NCBI GenBank assembly: GCA_002101225.1
Contig: LWTN01000239.1
Location: 1-53,720, forward strand
Source: Cycloclasticus sp. symbiont of Poecilosclerida sp. M
GTDB lineage: Bacteria > Pseudomonadota > Gammaproteobacteria > Methylococcales > Cycloclasticaceae
DNA: 53,720 bases
Reading direction: 5' to 3'
The translations under genes and the position numbers were made by a program. A model generated the notes under the pieces. The model made no database searches, was not told the origin of the DNA, and saw only the letters and a program-made list of their open reading frames with translations. This document shows positions 25,234 through 34,370 of the stretch, in pieces (position 1 is the first letter of the stretch; the number at the start of each line of letters is the position of its first letter).

Positions 25234-25821
25234 CCAGCGCTGATAATCATCAGGCGTATCAACATCCCATAAGGTGGATAATAAGGCGTACGTTAGCCCG
25301 CAACGTTTGATAGCCAATATATTTTGTCGCAAGGTTTTTTTTGTACTCCAGTCAACGCCGTCAAACAGCGCCACATTCGTTTTTCTGCAGGCAATCAGCA
25401 CATAACCCCCATCTTCAACTGGGCCAAATACCACATCAACTGTGTCAAGCTTCTCAAATGCAGCGGCAATGTAATCCCGTGTTAATACAGGGCAGTCCGT
25501 ACCGATAAGCACGACTTTTTTTGCATTTTCCAAGCCCGCCTGCAAAGCAAACAACATACGCCCCCCTAAATCATCAGCCTGCTGCTCCCTTAAAACAAGG
25601 CCGAATGCAGACTGATACTGTTGAAAACTTTCATGACTAATATCGGGGCTACACCACAACTCACCTGCCCAACTATTCGAAACACTGTTCTGCAGCGTAT
25701 GATGCAATAATGCCTCGTATACTTCGCACGCTTTTGCTCTACCTATTTCAACAGCCAAACGCGTTTTAACCTGCCCTAGAATAGGCGCTTTAGCAAAAAC
25801 TTGGAGTAATTGTGACCTCAT
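25210..25821 (-). CDS. GT-A superfamily glycosyltransferase-like protein (DUF2064/TIGR04282)
   Basis: This 203-residue protein belongs to the small TIGR04282/DUF2064 family with a GT-A nucleotidyl/sugar-transferase fold. The opening LLQVFAKAPILGQVKTRLA has the nucleotide-binding K-x-RLA pattern, and VVLIGTDCPVLTRDYI supplies the DxD-like acidic residues. VFGPVEDGGYVLIACRK and LWDVDTPDDYQRW follow. The reaction is not established in this family. It stands alone between the ABC exporter and the dap operon, convergent with a possible small peptide gene. Confidence 0.85.
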   Translation of the reverse strand: MRSQLLQVFAKAPILGQVKTRLAVEIGRAKACEVYEALLHHTLQNSVSNSWAGELWCSPDISHESFQQYQSAFGLVLREQQADDLGGRMLFALQAGLENAKKVVLIGTDCPVLTRDYIAAAFEKLDTVDVVFGPVEDGGYVLIACRKTNVALFDGVDWSTKKTLRQNILAIKRCGLTYALLSTLWDVDTPDDYQRWLSGFFNQ

Positions 25822-25912
25822 AAAAAGAAATTTAATCGCTACAATGCTTTTAATTTTAACCTGCTGACGAATAATTTATACTACCTCAACTTTTTAAACT
25901 TCACACACCGTA

Positions 25913-27109
25913 ATGAATCCTGATTTAGCGCTTTTGCAGTCCTATCCATTTGAAAAACTGACTCGATTAAAGAGTTGTGTAACGCCCCCCTCTCATCTCG
26001 AGCATATTGCATTATCGGTTGGTGAACCCAAGCACCCTACACCTAAAATAATTACACAGGCATTGCTCGAACACTTACATGCTTTGGGGCAATACCCAAC
26101 AACACGCGGGCTTGATGCGTTAAGAGAAAACATCGCCGAATGGTTATGTAAGCGTTTTTCGATTCAAGCGAGCGACATCAGCCCACACGATCACATATTG
26201 CCTGTTAGCGGTACGCGCGAAGCCCTATTTTCCTTCGCCCAGTGTATTGTTAATAAGCAAGAAAATGGCGTTGTGGCAATGCCTAATCCCTTCTACCAAA
26301 TATACGAAGGCGCCGCCCTGTTGGCCGGTGCGGAGCCGTTTTTTATCAACTGCGATGAAAGTAATGGCTACCTACCAAACTATGATGCTGTGCTTGAAAA
26401 CGTCTGGAAACGATGCCAGCTACTCTATATATGTAATCCGGGGAACCCGAGTGGCGCGGTTCATAGCGCTTCGCAGTTGCGTCATTTAATTAAGCTTGCG
26501 CACCGCTATAATTTTGTTATTGCCGCTGATGAATGCTATTCGGAGATATATTTTAAAGACAAAATAAAGCCAACTGGTTTGCTCGAAGCCAGTGCGTCAA
26601 TGGGTAATGCAAATTTCGCGCGTTGCGTGGTTTTCCACAGTCTGTCCAAACGCTCTAACGCACCAGGGCTACGCTCTGGATTTGTAGCGGGCGACCCAGC
26701 TATTATTAATGAATACTTTCGTTACCGCACCTATCACGGCTGCACTCTGCCCGTTCCAACACAACACGCAAGCATTGCGGCGTGGTCAGATGAAAAACAT
26801 GTACAACTCAACCGAGAGCTATACCAACAAAAGTTCTCCCGTGTCATCGATATTGTCGGTGACAGCATGGAGCTCAAGCTACCTGACGCAGGTTTCTATC
26901 TGTGGGCAAAAACGCCGATTGCGGACGATGTGCTCGCTCAAAAGCTCTTCGCTCAACAGAACATAACGGTACTACCAGGGCAATATTTATCGCGTGATAC
27001 AACAAATGGCAACCCAGGCAAAAACCATGTGCGCATGGCGCTTGTAGCATCTGTTGAGGAATGCGAAGATGCTGCACATCGACTAAAAGAGTTTGCTAAC
27101 GCGCTCTAA
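25913..27109 (+). CDS. dapC: Succinyldiaminopimelate aminotransferase DapC
   Basis: This 398-residue PLP-dependent fold-type I aminotransferase transfers the amino group to N-succinyl-2-amino-6-oxopimelate in lysine and peptidoglycan precursor synthesis. Seen are IALSVGEPKHPTPK, AMPNPFYQIYEGAALLAGA, CNPGNPSGAV, ADECYSEIYF with the PLP-ring Asp, and HSLSKRSNAPGLRSGF with the PLP lysine in SLSKRS. It is the first gene of dapC-dapD-yffB-dapE, and that context supports DapC over another aminotransferase. Confidence 0.94.
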   Translation: MNPDLALLQSYPFEKLTRLKSCVTPPSHLEHIALSVGEPKHPTPKIITQALLEHLHALGQYPTTRGLDALRENIAEWLCKRFSIQASDISPHDHILPVSGTREALFSFAQCIVNKQENGVVAMPNPFYQIYEGAALLAGAEPFFINCDESNGYLPNYDAVLENVWKRCQLLYICNPGNPSGAVHSASQLRHLIKLAHRYNFVIAADECYSEIYFKDKIKPTGLLEASASMGNANFARCVVFHSLSKRSNAPGLRSGFVAGDPAIINEYFRYRTYHGCTLPVPTQHASIAAWSDEKHVQLNRELYQQKFSRVIDIVGDSMELKLPDAGFYLWAKTPIADDVLAQKLFAQQNITVLPGQYLSRDTTNGNPGKNHVRMALVASVEECEDAAHRLKEFANAL

Positions 27110-27146
27110 GAATTCAAAAAATTAACATCAATCTTTAGGAAAAACT

Positions 27147-27965
27147 ATGCAAAATCTTGAAACCGCCATTAACGAAGCCTTCGATAACCGCGCTGACTTC
27201 GACTCTAAAACTGTATCAGCCGAAATTCGCAGCGCTGTAGAACAGTCTCTCAGTATGCTCGACAGTGGCGAAACACGCGTTGCCGAAAAAAAAGGTGACA
27301 AATGGGTGGTCAATCAATGGCTAAAGAAAGCCGTTCTTTTGTCTTTTAAAATCAACGATAACCGCGTCATGGACGGCGACAATAATCGTTACTACGACAA
27401 AGTAGAAACAAAGTTCTCTAACTACACAGAAAATGACTTTAAAAAAGGCGGTATGCGCGCTGTTCCTGGCTGTGTTGTTCGTGCGGGTTCTTATATTGGT
27501 CCTAACGTAGTTCTCATGCCTTCTTTCGTCAACATCGGCGCCTATGTTGATAGCGGCTCCATGGTCGATGGCTGGGCAACAGTCGGCTCTTGCGCACAAA
27601 TTGGCAAAAACGTTCATTTATCGGGTGGTGTAGGTATTGGTGGTGTTTTAGAACCTCTCCAAGCAGGCCCAACTATTATTGAAGACAATTGCTTTATCGG
27701 CGCACGTTCAGAGGTGGTTGAAGGCGTTATTGTTGGCGAAGGCTCTGTTATCTCCATGGGTGTTTATATCGGCCAAAGCACAAAAATCTATAACCGTGAA
27801 ACGGGCGAAACGATGTTTGGTCGTATCCCGCCATACTCTGTTGTCGTTCCAGGCAACCTACCCTCAAAAGACGGTACACACAGTTTATACGCGGCGATTA
27901 TCATTAAAACAGTTGACGCTAAAACACGTAGCAAAACAGGCTTAAACGACCTCTTAAGAGATTAA
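27147..27965 (+). CDS. dapD: Tetrahydrodipicolinate N-succinyltransferase DapD
   Basis: DapD succinylates tetrahydrodipicolinate using succinyl-CoA. The 272-residue protein is a left-handed beta-helix of hexapeptide repeats running from about residue 105 ([20 protein letters not shown]) through [16 protein letters not shown] and [14 protein letters not shown]. The acidic DNNRYYDK and the KGGMRAVPG block mark the DapD N-terminal part. AGGAAAAACT precedes the start. yffB begins one base after its stop. Confidence 0.97.
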   Translation: MQNLETAINEAFDNRADFDSKTVSAEIRSAVEQSLSMLDSGETRVAEKKGDKWVVNQWLKKAVLLSFKINDNRVMDGDNNRYYDKVETKFSNYTENDFKKGGMRAVPGCVVRAGSYIGPNVVLMPSFVNIGAYVDSGSMVDGWATVGSCAQIGKNVHLSGGVGIGGVLEPLQAGPTIIEDNCFIGARSEVVEGVIVGEGSVISMGVYIGQSTKIYNRETGETMFGRIPPYSVVVPGNLPSKDGTHSLYAAIIIKTVDAKTRSKTGLNDLLRD

Positions 27966-27966
27966 T

Positions 27967-28317
27967 ATGCCGAACGTTATTTACGGTATAAAAAACTGCG
28001 ATACCATTAAGAAAGCTCTTAAGTGGCTCGACTCGAATGGTGTTGAGTTTGTTTTTCATGATTACCGAAAAGACGGTTTAGATAATACTTTATTGGAATC
28101 ACTTGAATCTAAGCTCGGCTGGGAAACTATGGTTAATAAGCGTGGAACAACGTGGCGCAATTTGCCCGAGGAAACCAAAGAGGTGATGGATAAAAGCTTA
28201 GCCCTAAAAACCATGCTTGATAATCCAGCGATTATCAAACGCCCCATTCTCGATACCGGAAACCGTTTGAAACTGGGTTTTTCAGATACCACCTACCAGC
28301 AATTATTTTCAGCATGA
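27967..28317 (+). CDS. ArsC/Spx-family reductase-like protein YffB
   Basis: This 116-residue thioredoxin-fold protein of the ArsC family has the opening [16 protein letters not shown]. The single cysteine in NCDT replaces the CxxC of thioredoxins, as in Yff[12 protein letters not shown] and [10 protein letters not shown] are the family's other signatures. True arsenate reductases carry more basic residues around the site, so arsenate activity is doubtful; glutathione-dependent thiol reduction is the usual proposal. It lies inside the dap operon and overlaps dapE by four bases. Confidence 0.92.
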   Translation: MPNVIYGIKNCDTIKKALKWLDSNGVEFVFHDYRKDGLDNTLLESLESKLGWETMVNKRGTTWRNLPEETKEVMDKSLALKTMLDNPAIIKRPILDTGNRLKLGFSDTTYQQLFSA

Positions 28318-29441
28318 ATGAAACCATAAAACTCACCCAGCAGTTGATTGCTAAAGCGTCACTGACGCCTGAAGACGCCGGCTGCATGGATTTAATGGCC
28401 GAATACCTTCAGCAACGTGGTTTTACAATCGAGTGGATGAATTTTGGTGAAACTAAAAACCTTTGGGCAAGACGCGGAACTACAACACCTGTTTTTGCAT
28501 TTGCAGGCCATACCGATGTAGTACCTACCGGCCCATTAGACGAATGGGATTCACCCCCGTTTGAACCTACCATTAAAGATGGTCTTCTCTATGGCCGAGG
28601 CGCTGCGGATATGAAAGGTAGCCTCGCGGCTATGTTAACCGCATGCGATAGCTTTATAGAGGAACACGAAAAGCACGATGGCTCTATCGCCTTCTTAATT
28701 ACCAGTGATGAAGAAGGCCCCTCGACTGACGGCACCGTAAAGGTCATGGAGGCCTTAGATCAACGCGGAGAGCAGATTGACTATTGCATCGTCGGCGAAC
28801 CCTCAAGCCATAAAAGCTTTGGCGATATGGTGCGCGTAGGCCGCCGTGGTTCAATCAACGGCTATTTAACGCTCAACGGCAAACAGGGCCATGTAGCCTA
28901 CCCAGAACTCGTCGAAAACCCCATCCACGCACTCGCACCTATTCTGTCTAAAATGACAGCAGAGCGTTGGGATGAAGGCAATGAATACTTTCCACCCACC
29001 AGCTTTCAGATTTCTAATCTCAATGCTGGCACAGGCGTTGAAAATGTTGTACCCGGCGAACTAAAGCTGGTTTTTAATTTGCGCTTTTCAAGCGAATTAA
29101 CACCTGAAGTCATTAAAAGTCGCATCACCCATATCATTGATCAGCATTCAGATGATTATGAATTAGTCTGGAGATTATCTGGCCTACCTTTTATTACCGA
29201 ACGTGGAGAATTGACTAACGCGGTCGAAAAAGCGGTGCAAGATGTAACGAGCAGCAAACCCGAACTATCTACAGGAGGGGGAACATCAGACGGCCGTTTT
29301 ATCGCACCCTATGGCGTGCAAGTGATTGAACTTGGGCCGATTAACGAAAGCATTCATAAAATTAACGAATGCGTTAGTATAAATGATTTGCACCACCTTT
29401 CAGTCATTTATAAAAAAGTTTTAGAAAATATTTTACTTTAA
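28314..29441 (+). CDS. dapE: Succinyl-diaminopimelate desuccinylase DapE
   Basis: DapE is a di-zinc hydrolase that releases succinate from N-succinyl-LL-DAP. The 375-residue protein has [13 protein letters not shown] (zinc His and bridging Asp region), [28 protein letters not shown] with the catalytic Glu and metal Glu, [10 protein letters not shown], and the last metal ligand His in [13 protein letters not shown]. It overlaps yffB by four bases and ends the dap operon. Confidence 0.97.
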   Translation: MNETIKLTQQLIAKASLTPEDAGCMDLMAEYLQQRGFTIEWMNFGETKNLWARRGTTTPVFAFAGHTDVVPTGPLDEWDSPPFEPTIKDGLLYGRGAADMKGSLAAMLTACDSFIEEHEKHDGSIAFLITSDEEGPSTDGTVKVMEALDQRGEQIDYCIVGEPSSHKSFGDMVRVGRRGSINGYLTLNGKQGHVAYPELVENPIHALAPILSKMTAERWDEGNEYFPPTSFQISNLNAGTGVENVVPGELKLVFNLRFSSELTPEVIKSRITHIIDQHSDDYELVWRLSGLPFITERGELTNAVEKAVQDVTSSKPELSTGGGTSDGRFIAPYGVQVIELGPINESIHKINECVSINDLHHLSVIYKKVLENILL

Positions 29442-29467
29442 TTTTCTAACCTAACTAATTGTTTTAT

Positions 29468-30817
29468 ATGAAATATGATTACGGTTTAATTGCAATTGGT
29501 GGGGGTAGCGGCGGCATTGCAGGCGCAAACAGAGCGGCCTCTTACGGCGTCAAATGTGCCGTTATTGAACAAGCACGTTTAGGTGGTACTTGCGTTAACG
29601 TTGGTTGCGTTCCAAAAAAGGTTATGTGGTTTGCAGCCAATATCGCAAACACAATCCGTTCAGCAGAAAACTACGGTTTTGATGTATCGCTAAACGGTTT
29701 CAATTGGCCTGAGCTGAAGCAAAAAAGAGACGCCTACATTCAACGATTAAACGGTATTTATGCCAACAATTTAACCAACAATGGCGTTGATCACATCGAA
29801 GGCACAGCCTCTTTTATCGACCCACATACCCTTCAAGTGGGCGACAGGCAGATAACGGCCGAACGTTTTCTTATTGCAACAGGCGGCAAGCCGTCTATTC
29901 CTAATATTCCCGGTGCAGAGTACGGCATTACATCCGATGGTTTTTTTGAACTTACGGAGCAGCCCAAAAACGTAGCTGTTATCGGCGCGGGTTTTATTGC
30001 CGTTGAATTAGTCGGCGTATTTCAATCACTCGGTACACAAGTTAGCCTAATAGTCCGCGGCGATCATGCCCTACGCCAATTTGATTCCATGCTCGGCGAA
30101 GAGCTCGCTAAAGCCATGCAACACCAAGGCATTAGATTAAAAACAAACACCTCACCCACGTCTATTGAGAAAACGTCTACTGGCAAATTCATTATCAAGA
30201 CAAAAGACAGCCAATTAGATGGTGAATTTGATGGGATTCTCTGGGCCGTCGGTAGAGCCGCCAACACAGATGGGTTAAACCTTCACGCCGCAGGGCTTGA
30301 ATCAGACCAACGTGGTTTTATCCAAACGGACGAATGGCAAAAAACAACGCAAGACCATATCTTTGCCGTTGGCGATGTCACTGGCCAAATCGCCCTCACC
30401 CCTGTTGCCATTGCCGCTGCACGGCGTTTAAGCGACCGTTTATATAGCGATCAAACCGATAGAAAATTAGATTACGACCTAATTCCCAGCGTTATCTTTT
30501 CGCACCCTCCTATCGGCACTATTGGTTTAACCGAGCAACAAGCCAAAGAACGACACGGTGAAGCCGTTAAGGTATACACATCCAGCTTTAACCCAATGAC
30601 ACAAGCTTTATCAGTCGATAAACAACCCACCGCCATGAAACTTGTGACGGTAGGCGAGGATGAAAAGATTATCGGTTGCCACCTGTTTGGAGAAAGCTCA
30701 GATGAAATACTCCAAGGCTTTGCGGTGGCCATTAAGATGGGTGCGACAAAGAAAGACTTTGACGATACCGTCGCTATTCACCCGACGAATGCGGAAGAGT
30801 TGGTAACGATGACGTAA
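29468..30817 (+). CDS. gor: Glutathione-disulfide reductase Gor
   Basis: Gor reduces GSSG to GSH with NADPH and FAD. The protein of about 449 residues has an FAD site (IAIGGGSGGIAGANRAA), the redox-active disulfide GGTCVNVGCVPKKVMW, and an NADPH site VAVIGAGFIAVELVG. A second FAD motif, IFAVGDVTG, is followed by the closing HPTNAEELVTM with the His-Glu pair. The ATG at 29468 is preferred. The in-frame TTG at 29459 would add three residues. It is separate from dapE by 26 bases. Confidence 0.95.
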   Translation: MKYDYGLIAIGGGSGGIAGANRAASYGVKCAVIEQARLGGTCVNVGCVPKKVMWFAANIANTIRSAENYGFDVSLNGFNWPELKQKRDAYIQRLNGIYANNLTNNGVDHIEGTASFIDPHTLQVGDRQITAERFLIATGGKPSIPNIPGAEYGITSDGFFELTEQPKNVAVIGAGFIAVELVGVFQSLGTQVSLIVRGDHALRQFDSMLGEELAKAMQHQGIRLKTNTSPTSIEKTSTGKFIIKTKDSQLDGEFDGILWAVGRAANTDGLNLHAAGLESDQRGFIQTDEWQKTTQDHIFAVGDVTGQIALTPVAIAAARRLSDRLYSDQTDRKLDYDLIPSVIFSHPPIGTIGLTEQQAKERHGEAVKVYTSSFNPMTQALSVDKQPTAMKLVTVGEDEKIIGCHLFGESSDEILQGFAVAIKMGATKKDFDDTVAIHPTNAEELVTMT

Positions 30818-30942
30818 AGATTTTTTTGTTCTAATAATTGATGGATAAAGCCAAGCCAAACAGCCTTATCGTTTGAGCGAGACTTATGCCCTGTAGGTAT
30901 ATACAATTAATACGCGAAAATCGCTTCCGCTTATTCACACTA

Positions 30943-30980
30943 TTAGGTCTGCGCCATTCCGCTACGCGTCGCAGACCTAA
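30943..30980. repeat. Perfect inverted repeat (11-bp stem) upstream of the restriction gene
   Basis: TTAGGTCTGCG (30943-30953) and CGCAGACCTAA (30970-30980) are exact complements around a 16-base loop. There is no T-run on either strand, so it is not a simple terminator. It lies in the 229-base gap before the restriction-endonuclease remnant. The gap also holds GAGACTTATGCCCTGTAGGT (30880-30899), which resembles part of the hairpin at 9041-9131. Confidence 0.6.
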
Positions 30981-31046
30981 GGGCAACCGCGGATTGACGC
31001 CCACCTAGTTAATCGGTGTTAGCATTCAAAGATAATTGCACCGTAT

Positions 31047-31951
31047 ATGGACAAAAAAGAATACATCATCAGACAACCAGGTAGAACAAAAAGCAAAAAA
31101 TATGAAGCTTATGTTGTTACCAGAATTATTCATTTAATAGATGATTTTAGCATTAAATTTGTTACTCAACAATATGTAACTCGCCCCGAAGGTAGGGCAT
31201 TGACAGATCTATTTTTTCCTCAATTTGGGGTGCATATTGAAGTAGATGAGGGTCAGCATTTTATCGATAATAATATCAAAGAAGACAAAATTCGCGAGGC
31301 GGATATTATTAATGCAACAGGACATGAAGTGCTACGTGTTGATGTTACAAAATCATTTCAGAGCATCAATACTAAAATTAACAAAATAGTGAAAAAGATT
31401 AAGCAATTGAGAAACCATAATCAGTTTATCGCTTGGGTTATTGATGCAGAATATAATTCTAAAACATATATTTCACAAGGTTACATTGATGTTTCTGATA
31501 ATGTTGCATTTAAACCCATAAAAGATGCCTGTAATTGTTTTGGGCATAATTATTCTGGCTATCAAAGGGCAGGTGCATCTCACCCAAACCCTGCTATTAT
31601 GCTTTGGTTTCCAAAATTATTCTTGGGTCATGACAAGTTAAGCGGCTCTTTTCTGAACATTTTGAGTAAAATATTGTATATATCTTGCTCTCGATTATTA
31701 AATCTAAACTCACACTCTTTAAGGTGCAAATTGAACAAACCTTTATCCATTCCTTTAAACTTCACCAGTCGTATTTTAGCATAAGAAAGAAACACCAAAG
31801 GATTGTTTTTGCAAAAGTAAAGGGTAATCTAGGAGATGTATTATATCGATTTAAGGGTTTGTATAAATTAGATGCTCAAAAAAGTAATCAGAAAAGAGGG
31901 CTTGTTTGGACAAGAGCCGAAACAAGAGTTAAGACCTATACACAAAAATAG
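31047..31951 (+). pseudogene. AbaSI/PvuRts1I-type modification-dependent restriction endonuclease, frameshifted
   Basis: The first frame (31047, reads to 31784) gives a Vsr-like nuclease domain with ALTDLFFPQFGVHIEVDEGQH, where D54, E65 and D67 form the expected acidic site, and GHEVLRVDV after it. Further on, GYQRAG and IMLWFPKLFLG are typical of the AbaSI/PvuRts1I C-terminal half, an SRA-like domain. Around 31667-31690 the homology moves to another frame, which carries KKHQRIVFAKVKGNLGDV, LYRFKGLYKLD and RVKTY and stops at 31951. Restored length of about 301 residues suits the family. These enzymes cut DNA with 5-hydroxymethyl- or glucosyl-hydroxymethyl-cytosine, as in T-even-like phages, and have no methylase partner. 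The region is markedly AT-rich compared with its neighbours, suggesting transfer. Confidence 0.75.
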
Positions 31952-32005
31952 TGCTGACGAATCATTCCAGCCGACCGCCAGTGGCGCGTCGGCTGAATTC
32001 AAGCG

Positions 32006-32311
32006 TTAACTCCCCTTCCGCCTCTTCTCACCCTCTTCAAACGCTGTTAACTGTTCAGGCGTTGCTGGCTTCTGATGCTTCTCTTTCCATTCCGTAAAAG
32101 GCATTCCGTACACAACTTCTCTGGCTGCGTCATAGTCTATTTCTACACCCTTCTCTTTGGCTTCCGCCATATACCACTTAGAAAAGCAGTTACGGCAAAA
32201 GTTCGCTAAATTCATTAAGTCTATGTTTTGCACATCGGTATGGGTTTGGAAGTGATTGATAATGCGTCTAAAGGCGGCGGCTTCTATCTCTAACTGTGTT
32301 TGCTTATCCAT
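32006..32311 (-). CDS. DUF1244-family protein
   Basis: This 101-residue cytosolic protein of unknown function matches the DUF1244 family. The family block DLMNLANFCRNCFSKWY has two cysteines three apart, followed by YDAAREVVYGMPFTEWK. No catalytic role is established. It lies 12 bases after zapE on the same strand and is likely co-transcribed. Confidence 0.88.
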   Translation of the reverse strand: MDKQTQLEIEAAAFRRIINHFQTHTDVQNIDLMNLANFCRNCFSKWYMAEAKEKGVEIDYDAAREVVYGMPFTEWKEKHQKPATPEQLTAFEEGEKRRKGS

Positions 32312-32323
32312 CTTGTTCTCCTA

Positions 32324-33421
32324 TTACGGTAAATGGGGGCGTTCTAAGTATTCGTGTGATTGCATTTCTAGCAAGCGGCTCACGGTGCGTTCAAACTGAA
32401 AGGCTAACTTCTTGCCTTGGTAGAGCTTTTCTGGCGGTTCTTGTGCCGATATAATTAGCTTAACATTATGGTCATAAAGCTCATCGACCAAGTTAATAAA
32501 ACGGTTAGCCAAATCATTTTGCATATCTGTCATGACCGCCACATCAGAAACCAGTACGGTATGGAAGCAGCGTGCGATTTCTATGTAATCAGCCGAACCT
32601 CTAGGTATATCACATAGCGCGAGGTATTCAAACCAAACAACGCCCTCGGCACATTGTTTCACTTGCACCTGCCGCCCTTCTAATTCCAGACTCGATTCAA
32701 ACTCTACGTCAGTTGCCGTCATATGTTTAAAGGTTGACAGTAACGTCTCATCAGCTTCTTTATCAAGCGGTGAATGGTATATTTCCGCTTGTTCTAATTC
32801 ACGTAAACGATAGTCCGTACCGCTATCAAGCTTCTTAACATCACAGTGTTTTTTTAAGGCCGCTATGGCGGGTAAAAATCGCGCTCTTTGCAGACCATCT
32901 TTATACAGCCCATCGGGTTCGATATTTGACGTGGCCACGAGGCAAATTCTACGAGAAAACAAGGCTTCAAATAAACGGCCTAGCAGCATCGCATCGGTAA
33001 TATCGGAAACAAAAAATTCGTCAAAACATATTACTTTGCTTTCTTTGACTATCTGATCAGCCACACTTTGAAGCGGGTCTGTAACATTATTTAAATCGCC
33101 TAACTGCTTGTGAACCTTTTGCATAAAGCGATGAAAATGCGTGCGCTGTTTTTTCTTAAACGGTAGCGCATCATAAAATACATCCATTAAATAGGTTTTA
33201 CCCTGGCCTACGCCACCCCAAAGATATAAACCTTTTGGCACATTATTAGCTTTATCGCTCGCACTAAACTTAGAAAAAAACCCGTTTGATTTCGAGCTTT
33301 TTTGAGTTGTAACCAGTGCTTCGTATAGCTCTGACAGGCAGTCAATAATTTGGCGTTGTGCAGGATCGTTCACAAAACCTTGTTTTTTAAGGTCTACTTT
33401 GTAACGTTCCAATGGGCTCAT
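32324..33421 (-). CDS. zapE: AFG1/ZapE-family cell-division ATPase
   Basis: This protein of about 365 residues is an AFG1-like P-loop ATPase. E. coli ZapE destabilises FtsZ at the division site and may contribute to degradation of respiratory components. Walker A is GGVGQGKTYLMD, followed by THFHRFMQKVH. Walker B is VICFDEFFVSDI, and DGLYKDGLQRARFLPAI and FERTVSRLLEMQS are characteristic of the family. I chose ATG 33419-33421 (MSPLERY) because it matches the family start; the frame stays open to 33493. Confidence 0.93.
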   Translation of the reverse strand: MSPLERYKVDLKKQGFVNDPAQRQIIDCLSELYEALVTTQKSSKSNGFFSKFSASDKANNVPKGLYLWGGVGQGKTYLMDVFYDALPFKKKQRTHFHRFMQKVHKQLGDLNNVTDPLQSVADQIVKESKVICFDEFFVSDITDAMLLGRLFEALFSRRICLVATSNIEPDGLYKDGLQRARFLPAIAALKKHCDVKKLDSGTDYRLRELEQAEIYHSPLDKEADETLLSTFKHMTATDVEFESSLELEGRQVQVKQCAEGVVWFEYLALCDIPRGSADYIEIARCFHTVLVSDVAVMTDMQNDLANRFINLVDELYDHNVKLIISAQEPPEKLYQGKKLAFQFERTVSRLLEMQSHEYLERPHLP

Positions 33422-33517
33422 GGTGTTTTCAACATCTAAGTATGATAAATTACGCAGGCTTTTGTGTTGCACAGCAGCGCGTATTGTAATCAATTAAACC
33501 GAAAACACGATGTTATT

Positions 33518-34078
33518 TTGAAATTTTTAAGCGACTTCTTCCCCATACTTTTGTTCTTTATCGCATATAAATGGCAAGGTATTTATGCCGCCACCGTGGT
33601 GGCTATAGCTGCATCAACCCTTCAAGTTAGCTTTCATTGGCTGAAACACCGCCGCTTTGAACAAATGCACTTATCAACACTTGCCATCATTTGTGTGTTT
33701 GGTGGTGCAACACTGTACTTCCAAGATGAAACCTTTATAAAATGGAAGCCCACAATCATCAATTGGTTATTTGCCTTGGCGTGCATTGGCAGTCAGTTTA
33801 TCGGTGAGAAGCCACTCATCAAACGTATGATGGGAAGTAGCATTCAGTTACCGAGCAACATTTGGCTGAAACTCAATATGGCTTGGGCTGCGTTTTTCCT
33901 TGTTGCTGGCAGCGCTAACCTTTATGTGATGTATCACTTTGATACGGACACTTGGGTAAACTTCAAATTGTTTGGTATGTTAGGTTTAACCACCCTCTTT
34001 ATCATCGCCCAAGGTTTTTATCTTTCGCGCTATATACAACTACCAGAACTTATAGACAATTCTAATTCGGACAAATAA
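33518..34078 (+). CDS. yciB: Inner-membrane septation protein YciB (IspZ)
   Basis: This is a five-helix inner-membrane protein involved in cell-envelope integrity and septation. The segments FFPILLFFIAYKWQGIYAAT and VFGGATLYFQDETFIKWKP match YciB. KPLIKRMMGSSIQLP and LNMAWAAFFLVAGSANLYV, with WVNFKLFGM, complete the signature. The best start is TTG at 33518-33520 (then KFLSDFFPILL), giving about 186 residues; the frame is open to 33464. It is divergent from zapE and six bases from bolA. Confidence 0.93.
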   Translation: MKFLSDFFPILLFFIAYKWQGIYAATVVAIAASTLQVSFHWLKHRRFEQMHLSTLAIICVFGGATLYFQDETFIKWKPTIINWLFALACIGSQFIGEKPLIKRMMGSSIQLPSNIWLKLNMAWAAFFLVAGSANLYVMYHFDTDTWVNFKLFGMLGLTTLFIIAQGFYLSRYIQLPELIDNSNSDK

Positions 34079-34083
34079 CCAGC

Positions 34084-34362
34084 ATGACGACACGTACAGA
34101 AATCATACGCACTATTCTTAACGACGCTATTGAGCCAGACTTTATTGAAGTACTCGATGATAGCCAAGCTCACGCAGGACACGAAGGGGCTAAAGCTGGC
34201 GGCGGACACTTTTATTTAACCATCGTGTCAGATAAATTTAACGAGAAATCACGCATTCAACGCCATCAGCTTATTTACCAAACACTCGGCGATATGATGA
34301 AGAGTGACATCCACGCATTAAGCATTAAAGCCTTTACTCCTGAAGAAAAACCCACACCCTAG
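34084..34362 (+). CDS. BolA-family protein
   Basis: This 92-residue protein has the class II KH-like BolA fold. Features are the N-terminal IRTILNDAIEPDFIEV, the loop DDSQAHAGHEGAKAGGGHFY with the cluster-binding histidine candidates, and SRIQRHQLIYQTLGDMM. BolA proteins work with monothiol glutaredoxins in Fe-S handling or as regulators. It lies between yciB and the ppiC lipoprotein gene. Confidence 0.92.
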   Translation: MTTRTEIIRTILNDAIEPDFIEVLDDSQAHAGHEGAKAGGGHFYLTIVSDKFNEKSRIQRHQLIYQTLGDMMKSDIHALSIKAFTPEEKPTP

Positions 34363-34370
34363 GAGATAAA

